Assembly (NCBI GenBank): GCA_036510675.1
Contig: DATCDN010000051.1
Span: 1 to 17,958 of the forward strand
Direction of reading: 5' to 3'
Length of the DNA: 17,958 nucleotides
Source: JAATGI01 sp036510675
GTDB lineage: Bacteria > Pseudomonadota > Alphaproteobacteria > ATCC43930 > CGMCC-115725
Shown here piece by piece: positions 13,281 through 17,958 of the stretch. Every line of letters starts with the position of its first letter. Position 1 is the stretch's first letter. Both the position numbers and the translations under genes were made by a program. The notes beneath the pieces were generated by a model. That model was not told where the DNA came from. It saw nothing but the letters and a program-made list of their open reading frames with translations, and ran no database searches.

Positions 13281-14486
13281 TTACCGGCCGCGCACCAGCG
13301 CCAAATTGACGAGCAGCGCCACCAGCACGGAGCCGAACATGATGGCGCTCATCGGGCCGGGCGTGCCGTCCGCGAGCCAGCCGACGATCGCGCCCGACAG
13401 CGCGCCCATGCCGAATTGCAGGGCGCCCGCCAGCGCCGCCGCCGAGCCGGCGCGCATCGGAAAAAGAGCGAGGGCGCCGGACACCGCATTGGCGCCGACC
13501 ATGCTGAGCATCGCCAGCACGATGAAGGCGGGGATCGCGATGCCGGCGATGCCGCCGATATGCCCCAGGCCGGTGATCAGCAGGATGATCCCGCCGGTCA
13601 CGCCGATGGCGCAGCCGATCCGCAACAGCCGGTCGCCGCCGACGCGCACCACGATGCGGGCATTGATGAAGCTGCCGATCATCATGCCGATCATATTGAT
13701 GCCGAACAGAAAGCCGTAATATTGCGGCGGCACGCCGAAATGCTCGATATAGACGAAGGGCGAGCCGGCAATGAAGGCAAACAGCGCGCAATAATAGAAG
13801 CCGACGCAGAACACATAGCCGATATAGCGCCGGCTTTGGAACAGCTCGACATAGCTCAGGATCATCGCGATCGGATGGGCCTGGTTGCGCCGGGCTTGCG
13901 ACAGGGTTTCGGGCAGGGTGGCGGTGCAGGCCAGCGCCAGCACGCCGAATCCCGCCAGCACCCAGAAGATGCCGCGCCAGTCGGCCCACAGCAGGATTTG
14001 GCCGCCGAGCAGCGGCGCGGCGATCGGCGCGACGCCCATCACCAGCATGTTGAGCGATAGGATGCGGGCGCCCTCGTCGCGGTCGAACAGGTCGCGCACC
14101 ATTGCCTGCACCATCACCGGCACCGCGCAGCCGCCCAGCGCCTGCAAGAAGCGCCACACGATCACCGCCGAGATCGACGGCGCCAAGGCGCAGCCGACCG
14201 ACGCGATGAGATAGAGGATCAGCCCCGCCAACAGCGGCCGCTTGCGCCCGAAGCGGTCGCTGATCGGGCCGAGAAACAATTGCCCCACCCCAAAGCCGAT
14301 GAGGAAGGCCGACAGGGTCAGCAGGGTCCGCGCCTCGTTGGCGTGAAAATTCGTCTGCAGCATCGGCAGCGCGGGCAAATAGATATCGACCGACAGCGGC
14401 GCCATCGCGCTCAAGAAGCCGAAGGTGAGGATGAGCCATTTGCCGACGGCGGGTGCCGGTTCTTGCTTGTTGTTCGTCGGCGCCAT
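13281..14486 (-). CDS. Bcr/CflA-type MFS multidrug exporter
   Basis: This 401-residue inner-membrane protein has about twelve transmembrane segments. The start of TM1-2, MAPLSVDIYLPALPMLQ, followed by LIGFGVGQLFLGPISDRFGR with the MFS motif A region, is characteristic of the Bcr/CflA drug-resistance subfamily. RFLQALGGCAVPVMVQAMVRD in TM4 is its other hallmark. It would export drugs or metabolites by proton antiport. AGGAT lies about nine bases before ATG. Its stop abuts the stop of the dehydratase on the other strand with no base between them. The porin-like gene upstream has its own terminator, so this gene probably has its own promoter in the repeat-filled gap. Confidence 0.87.
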   Translation of the reverse strand: MAPTNNKQEPAPAVGKWLILTFGFLSAMAPLSVDIYLPALPMLQTNFHANEARTLLTLSAFLIGFGVGQLFLGPISDRFGRKRPLLAGLILYLIASVGCALAPSISAVIVWRFLQALGGCAVPVMVQAMVRDLFDRDEGARILSLNMLVMGVAPIAAPLLGGQILLWADWRGIFWVLAGFGVLALACTATLPETLSQARRNQAHPIAMILSYVELFQSRRYIGYVFCVGFYYCALFAFIAGSPFVYIEHFGVPPQYYGFLFGINMIGMMIGSFINARIVVRVGGDRLLRIGCAIGVTGGIILLITGLGHIGGIAGIAIPAFIVLAMLSMVGANAVSGALALFPMRAGSAAALAGALQFGMGALSGAIVGWLADGTPGPMSAIMFGSVLVALLVNLALVRGR

Positions 14487-14527
14487 GTGGCCGCGATCCT
14501 AACGTGGCCGGCGCAGGTTGGAAGGAT

Positions 14528-14663
14528 TATTTCCCTCTCCGCCCATCGGGGGGAGAGGGAGGGGCCCGTCGCGAAGCGATGGGAGGGTGAGGTGGGCGCG
14601 CTCGGCGATTCCCCCACCTCACCCCAACCCTCTCCGCCCCCAAGGGCGGAGAGGGAGATGGAG
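14528..14663. repeat. Interspersed repeat family C, copy 1
   Basis: This 136-base element begins TATTTCCCTCTCCGCCCATC and ends GGGCGGAGAGGGAGATGGAG. In between are CGCGAAGCG, GAGGTGGGC and CCCCCACCTCACCCC. Inverted CCCTCTCCGCCC / GGGCGGAGAGGG borders and an internal GAGGTGGG / CCCACCTC pair give nested hairpins. An almost identical copy is at 14779-14913. The gap 14487-14981 holds no gene, only these repeats and a terminator. Confidence 0.8.
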
Positions 14664-14675
14664 AATGTCTAATTC

Positions 14676-14739
14676 CTCCTTACCGGCGTAGGCCGGTATC
14701 CATGGTCGGGATGGACTCCGGCTTTCGCCGGAGAGGCGC
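14676..14739. repeat. Interspersed repeat family A, copy 2
   Basis: This 64-base element matches 8194-8257 over its full length, with about six substitutions and no gap. It lies between the two family C copies, so the gap is built of alternating C-A-C repeats. Confidence 0.78.
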
Positions 14740-14778
14740 CTTTATGTTTTGGCAGAGGGAGATGGAGGATGGCTAATT

Positions 14779-14913
14779 TATTTCCCTCTCCGCCCATCGG
14801 GGGGAGAGGGAGGGGCCCATCGCGAAGCGATGGGAGGGCGAGGTGGGCAGACTCGGCGATTCCCCCACCTCACCCCGACCCTCTCCGCCCCGAGGGCGGA
14901 GAGGGAGATGGAG
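14779..14913. repeat. Interspersed repeat family C, copy 2
   Basis: A 135-base direct repeat of 14528-14663, differing at a handful of positions and by one base in the CCCC(C)AAGGG / CCCCGAGGG junction. It ends just before the porin-like gene's terminator. Confidence 0.8.
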
Positions 14914-14921
14914 CAAAGAAA

Positions 14922-14949
14922 AACCCGCCGGCGTTGCCGCCGGCGGGTT
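14922..14949 (-). terminator. Intrinsic terminator of the outer-membrane protein gene
   Basis: A perfect 12-bp stem with a TTGC loop on the plus strand (GCAA on the minus strand) is followed, on the minus strand, by TTTTTCTTT (the stem's last two T included). It lies 32 bases after the stop of the 14982-16424 gene. Confidence 0.9.
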
Positions 14950-14981
14950 CGTCTCAGAGACCGCTCTTGCGAGCGACTTAA

Positions 14982-16424
14982 CTAGAAGTGGAACACCGAC
15001 TCAACCGAGAGGCGGTTGTCGCGGCCCTTCGTGCCCCAACCAATCGACGAGGACTGGGTATTCCGCTGGAAGTACACATACTCGACACCGAGATCGACTT
15101 TCGGCACCGGGCTCCAGATCAGATTGCCCTCGAGGGAGAAATGGCTGTTGTCGAAGAAGATGTTGGCCAACGGACCACCATTCGTGCCGGGGATGCAGAA
15201 GCCCATCCCGCACGGATTGTTGTTGGTGACCGCCGCATAGCCGACCGTGACGGACGAGCGCAATTGATCGGTCCAGAAATGGGTGTAGCCCGCATGGACG
15301 CCCCATTCTTCGCCGAGGTAGCTTGCGCCGCTCCACGTTCCATTCGGATTATTTCCGATAACCAAGCCGTCGTTGCCGCCCCACTCACCCATCAGCGAGC
15401 CGAGGCCCTGGCCCCAGACGAAGCCGGCCTTCAACGAATCACGGCCCCAAGTGTTGATGTGGCCGGACAGGTTGATACCGCCGCCCAGCGCGGAGATATT
15501 GGGAACCGGGCCTCCACCGAGCGCACCCGGGAAATTGTCGGCGGAGCCGCCGCAATTCTCGGAGCAGCTTGAGCTGCTGTTATGCAGTATACCGGCCAGG
15601 GTGATATGGCCCCAGGGCTGGTCCAAGCGCGCCCGCAAGACAAGGTCGGGGATCGTCGCGCCGCCGCCCAGGGAGCTGGAGTTCCACACCGGCGCCGGAC
15701 CGATGTTGGTCTGGCCACTGACAAAGAAATTGTTCCACATGCCGATGCTATCGGCGGCCAAGCCATAGCTGTTGCCCAACTCGGCCGAACCGGCGATGGA
15801 GAAGCCACCCGGACCCTTCCAGGTGTAGCGGAAGCCGGGCTGCAAGGCACCGACCTCACCGGCAACCCAGCCAAACGGCTCGATATGCTCGGAATCGGCG
15901 TCGGAATCACCGAACAACGATCCATTGAGACCCGCCATGAACGGACCCAAGGAACCGAAGCCGACGATGACGTTGGTGGTCGGGAAGGCCGGGTTCAAGA
16001 ACAGCGAGTTGATGCCGTTATTGCCGGTGCCGAGGATCAACACCGTCTCCAACGGGCCCCAAGCGGTCGGGGTGTTGGTGATGAAGCCGAAGCTGGCATC
16101 GGAGTTGCTGAAATGCGACTGGAAACGGCCGTTATTGTTGGCGCCCGCGCCGATCTCATGCCGAACCGGAATGAGGAAGGGAATGAGGACGTCGTTGGCG
16201 ATTTGGCCGGCGCCGGATTGGTCCGGGTTACCGAAATTGCCAAAATCGCCGATGAAGCGGGTTCCGACGCTGCCGGTAATCAACAACGAGGTCTGCGTTC
16301 CCGGAACTTGAAAGAAGCCCGGAGGCGCCTGGGCGGCCGCCGGCTGAGCAACCGCAAGCAGCGCTCCGGCTGCCGTCAGCGTGCCCAGGGCCATGCCGAG
16401 GCCGAGGTTGCGAGTAAGTTTCAT
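14982..16424 (-). CDS. Outer-membrane beta-barrel protein (porin-like)
   Basis: The 480-residue protein has an N-terminal signal peptide (MKLTRNLGLGMALGTLTAAG, then ALLAVAQPAAA, probable cleavage after A31). The mature chain is Gly/Asn/Ser-rich with alternating hydrophobic strands and ends in ...VESVFHF; the terminal Phe is the BAM recognition signature of barrel proteins. It is probably a porin or a related substrate channel. Two close cysteine pairs, CSENC and CGMGFC, occur in predicted loops and could form disulfides in the periplasm. The start at 16424 was chosen because the signal peptide begins there. The longer frame to 16910 adds 162 residues that cross repeats and lack protein-like character. 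A G-rich GGGGGT lies ten bases upstream. A strong terminator follows, so it is monocistronic. I do not know its substrate. Confidence 0.8.
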   Translation of the reverse strand: MKLTRNLGLGMALGTLTAAGALLAVAQPAAAQAPPGFFQVPGTQTSLLITGSVGTRFIGDFGNFGNPDQSGAGQIANDVLIPFLIPVRHEIGAGANNNGRFQSHFSNSDASFGFITNTPTAWGPLETVLILGTGNNGINSLFLNPAFPTTNVIVGFGSLGPFMAGLNGSLFGDSDADSEHIEPFGWVAGEVGALQPGFRYTWKGPGGFSIAGSAELGNSYGLAADSIGMWNNFFVSGQTNIGPAPVWNSSSLGGGATIPDLVLRARLDQPWGHITLAGILHNSSSSCSENCGGSADNFPGALGGGPVPNISALGGGINLSGHINTWGRDSLKAGFVWGQGLGSLMGEWGGNDGLVIGNNPNGTWSGASYLGEEWGVHAGYTHFWTDQLRSSVTVGYAAVTNNNPCGMGFCIPGTNGGPLANIFFDNSHFSLEGNLIWSPVPKVDLGVEYVYFQRNTQSSSIGWGTKGRDNRLSVESVFHF

Positions 16425-16852
16425 GTGCTTTGACCCCCAAGTGGGTTTCGTGTTCGTGGAACGCGTTCGCGTTTCCATCGGGGGGCATTTCGCCCATTTC
16501 GCCGCGGAGTGACAAGGAAGAAGGCGGTTTCGTGGCCACGATTTCCCCTTTCTGTTGCTGAATTGCAACAGGTCCGCCGACCGCCCGTGCCGTCGCCGAT
16601 CAGCCCGCGGAAACGCCGGCGGATAATTATGCTGCATTGCAAATAAAGCCGCGCCGAGCCGCGATCCGGTCCTGAGGCGCGGGATATTGGGGGCGGCACG
16701 CACCGACTGGCGGGCGCCGCGCCTATTTTTTGTGCACTGCCCACCGACCTCGCCCCACTTCCGTCCGTTTGGGGTTTGGCGAAGCTCCCAAGGACCTTGT
16801 CGCGGCGGAAAACAAACGCTTTGGCCGGGTTTGTCGCGGTCACCCCCCGAAT
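16425..16852. other. Gene-free 5' region of the porin-like gene
   Basis: These 428 bases contain no convincing gene. On the minus strand they should hold the promoter and a long 5' untranslated region for the porin-like gene. An AT-rich patch near 16622-16652 (CATAAT on the minus strand) is a possible -10 area, but no good -35 box accompanies it. The dyad at 16552-16571 is the only clear symmetrical element. Confidence 0.5.
16552..16571. promoter_or_regulatory. Candidate operator or UTR hairpin upstream of the porin-like gene
   Basis: CTGTTGC (16552-16558) and GCAACAG (16565-16571) are perfect 7-base inverted arms with a 6-base AT-rich spacer, a typical operator size. It lies about 130 bases upstream of the porin-like start and just downstream of the AT-rich patch near 16.63 kb. 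Confidence 0.4.
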
Positions 16853-16992
16853 CTGTCTCATCCCTCTCCTCCCCTCGGGGAGGAGAGGTTAGGTGAGGTG
16901 GGGGAATCACCGAGCATGCCTACCTCACCCTCCCACGCCTTCGGCGCGGGTCCCTCCCTCTCCCCCCAATGGGAGGAGAGGGGAATTAAGGA
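16853..16992. repeat. Interspersed repeat family D, tandem copy 1
   Basis: This 140-base unit begins CTGTCTCATCCCTCTCCTCC and continues with CTCGGGGAGGAGAGG, GTGAGGTGGGGGAATCACCG, CCTACCTCACC, CGCCTTCGGCGCGGG and a closing CCTCTCC...GGAGAGGGGAAT. It contains several nested palindromes. It is repeated directly at 16993 with a period of exactly 140 bases. Confidence 0.82.
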
Positions 16993-17130
16993 CTGTCTCA
17001 TCCCTCTCCTCCCCTCGGGGAGGAGAGGTTAGGTGAGGTGGGGGAATCACCGCGCACGCCCACCTCACCTTCCCACGCCTTCGGCGCGGGCCCCTCCCTC
17101 TCCTCCCCTTGGGGAGGAGAGGGGAATAAA
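16993..17130. repeat. Interspersed repeat family D, tandem copy 2
   Basis: A direct repeat of 16853-16992, nearly identical apart from about a dozen changes, mostly in the centre (ACCGCGCACGCCCACC against ACCGAGCATGCCTACC) and in the closing loop. It ends two bases before the stop codon of the MarC gene, so it also occupies that gene's terminator position. The design resembles family C but the sequence is different. Confidence 0.82.
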
Positions 17131-17132
17131 GA

Positions 17133-17762
17133 TCATGGCAGGCGCGGCAGCGCCTGTGCCAGCCCGTCCAGCACGAATTGCGCGGCGAGGGCCGCGAGGA
17201 TCACACCCGAGACTCGGCCCACCACATTGGCGCCGGTGAGGCCGAGGAGATTGGTCACTCGTTCGACGAACCGCAGCCCCAGGAACGCCAGCGCCAGGAC
17301 CGCCACCAGGGCGCCGACCACCTCGGCGATGCCGGTGGGTCCCTCGGCCCGGGCCATCAGCAGCACCACCGAGGTCATCGCCCCCGGTCCCGCCAGCAAG
17401 GGAAAAGCCAGCGGGAACACCGCGATGTCGTTGCGCTGATTAGCCTCCGCCTGCTCCGGCGCGGTCGGGCTGCGAATCCCCGACGGGCGGGCGAACACCA
17501 TGTCGATCGACAGAAGAAACAGCAGCAGCCCGCCGGCGACGCGCAGCGCCGGCAGGGTGATGCCCAAGGCGCGCAACAGCGCCTCGCCGCCGACCGCGAA
17601 CAAGATGAGGATCAGCCCGGCGATCAGGGTGCCCCGCGTCGCGATCGACCGCCGCGCCTCGCGTGACAGGCCATGGGTCAGGCCGCCGGCCGCCACCGCC
17701 ACCCCGACCGGGTCCACGACGACGAACAGGGTGACGAAGCTGGAGATCAGCGGGGAATGCAT
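17133..17762 (-). CDS. MarC family integral membrane protein
   Basis: This 209-residue protein has six predicted transmembrane segments. The N-terminus MHSPLISSFVTLFVVVDPVG is the family signature. Further landmarks are GGLLLFLLSIDMVFA, the central FPLAFPLLAGPGAMTSVVLL, and GANVVGRVSGVILAALAAQF at the end, all typical of MarC/YchE/YhgN proteins. Their function is unresolved; despite the name they are not established antibiotic exporters. The ATG at 17762 fits the family N-terminus, but no Shine-Dalgarno is seen (CCCCCC precedes it), so expression may be weak. The next sequence upstream is a short repeat and then an insertion-sequence end, which may have separated the gene from its original promoter (inference). 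Confidence 0.88.
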   Translation of the reverse strand: MHSPLISSFVTLFVVVDPVGVAVAAGGLTHGLSREARRSIATRGTLIAGLILILFAVGGEALLRALGITLPALRVAGGLLLFLLSIDMVFARPSGIRSPTAPEQAEANQRNDIAVFPLAFPLLAGPGAMTSVVLLMARAEGPTGIAEVVGALVAVLALAFLGLRFVERVTNLLGLTGANVVGRVSGVILAALAAQFVLDGLAQALPRLP

Positions 17763-17774
17763 GGGGGGATAGTT

Positions 17775-17802
17775 GTCAGTCGTCAGTTGTCAGTTTTCAG
17801 TC
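17775..17802. repeat. Heptanucleotide tandem repeat
   Basis: Four consecutive 7-base units of the form GTCAGTY (GTCAGTC, GTCAGTT, GTCAGTT, TTCAGTC) lie between the MarC start and the insertion-sequence end. It is a short simple-sequence repeat, possibly variable in copy number. Confidence 0.7.
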
Positions 17803-17818
17803 GCGGGTCAAATCATCG

Positions 17819-17836
17819 GTAGTGGGTCAGTTTGAA
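17819..17836. mobile_element. Probable terminal inverted repeat of the right-hand IS
   Basis: GGTAGTGGGTCAGTTTGA overlaps the last codons of the transposase fragment. It has the position and sequence style of the terminal inverted repeat of IS elements carrying this transposase. The other end is outside the window, so the repeat cannot be confirmed. Confidence 0.4.
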
Positions 17837-17958
17837 TTTTCATGGTCGTCAATCACCCGCACCAAATCCTCAAGTTCCCAGAGCTTGCCGGTAACACCCG
17901 CCGCTTGGGCTGGGGTGGTGCGGAGCGTCTGGTGGATGCGAACGAAATTGTAATACAT
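17827..17958 (-). CDS. IS1-type DDE transposase, C-terminal fragment (cut by window edge)
   Basis: The minus-strand frame enters from the right edge and ends at TGA (17829-17827), giving 43 residues. MYYNFVRIHQTLRTTPAQAA followed by GVTGKLWELEDLVRVID is the usual C-terminus of transposases annotated as IS1 family (DDE_Tnp_IS1) in alphaproteobacteria, in which NFVRxHxTLRxTPAxAAG is conserved. The catalytic residues lie outside the window. It is not shown to be broken; the upstream part is simply not visible. It would supply transposition functions for the element whose end is near 17819. Confidence 0.7.
   Translation of the reverse strand: MYYNFVRIHQTLRTTPAQAAGVTGKLWELEDLVRVIDDHENSN

Noticed and set aside
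14528..14913. CRISPR array (repeated blocks)
   Set aside because: Only two copies of 136 bases with internal palindromes and a different repeat between them. Units and spacing do not fit CRISPR repeats, and no cas genes are present.
16425..16910. 162-residue N-terminal extension of the porin-like ORF
   Set aside because: A clear signal peptide begins at 16424; the extension translates repeat DNA and the untranslated region.

Overview
The window is GC-rich, densely packed chromosomal DNA from a Gram-negative bacterium, most likely an alphaproteobacterium. The reasons are the very high G/C at third codon positions, the gene content (feruloyl-CoA synthase, HSD10-type SDR, LivK-type binding protein, an outer-membrane barrel protein ending in Phe) and intergenic palindromic repeats of a type common in that class. 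I cannot fix the genus. Transposase C-termini lie at both edges: an IS481-type fragment at the left and an IS1-type (DDE) fragment at the right.

Left part (160-8186) looks like an aromatic or acyl-CoA catabolic module. On the minus strand, a feruloyl-CoA synthase is followed by an HSD10-like 3-hydroxyacyl-CoA dehydrogenase and a second SDR. Divergent from the synthase, on the plus strand, are a 4-hydroxybenzoyl-CoA-type thioesterase and two adjacent paralogous MFS exporters. Activation by CoA, 3-hydroxyacyl-CoA oxidation and thioester hydrolysis are three steps of a side-chain-shortening route for hydroxycinnamates; hydratase and thiolase are not in the window. A glutathione S-transferase and a dienelactone-hydrolase-family enzyme follow as a divergent pair.

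Middle gap (8187-8947) has no long gene but is the most interesting stretch. On the minus strand, a strong terminator for the upstream binding-protein gene runs into a promoter with a perfect TATAAT. Seven bases later begins a 19-codon ORF with seven aromatic residues. A hairpin followed by an imperfect T-rich tract comes next, and then a 46-codon proline-rich ORF with its own ribosome-binding site. This has the layout of a leaderless, aromatic-amino-acid attenuator controlling an unrecognised small protein, or of a free-standing attenuator sRNA.

Right part (8948-17762): a cobalamin-independent methionine-synthase-like protein with its zinc ligands forms an apparent minus-strand operon with an orphan LivK-type substrate-binding protein. 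An IlvD/Edd dehydratase is divergent from them. A Bcr/CflA-type MFS exporter, a secreted outer-membrane barrel protein with a clear terminator, and a MarC-family membrane protein follow, all on the minus strand. The gaps between these are filled with several families of interspersed palindromic repeats, some in direct duplicate.
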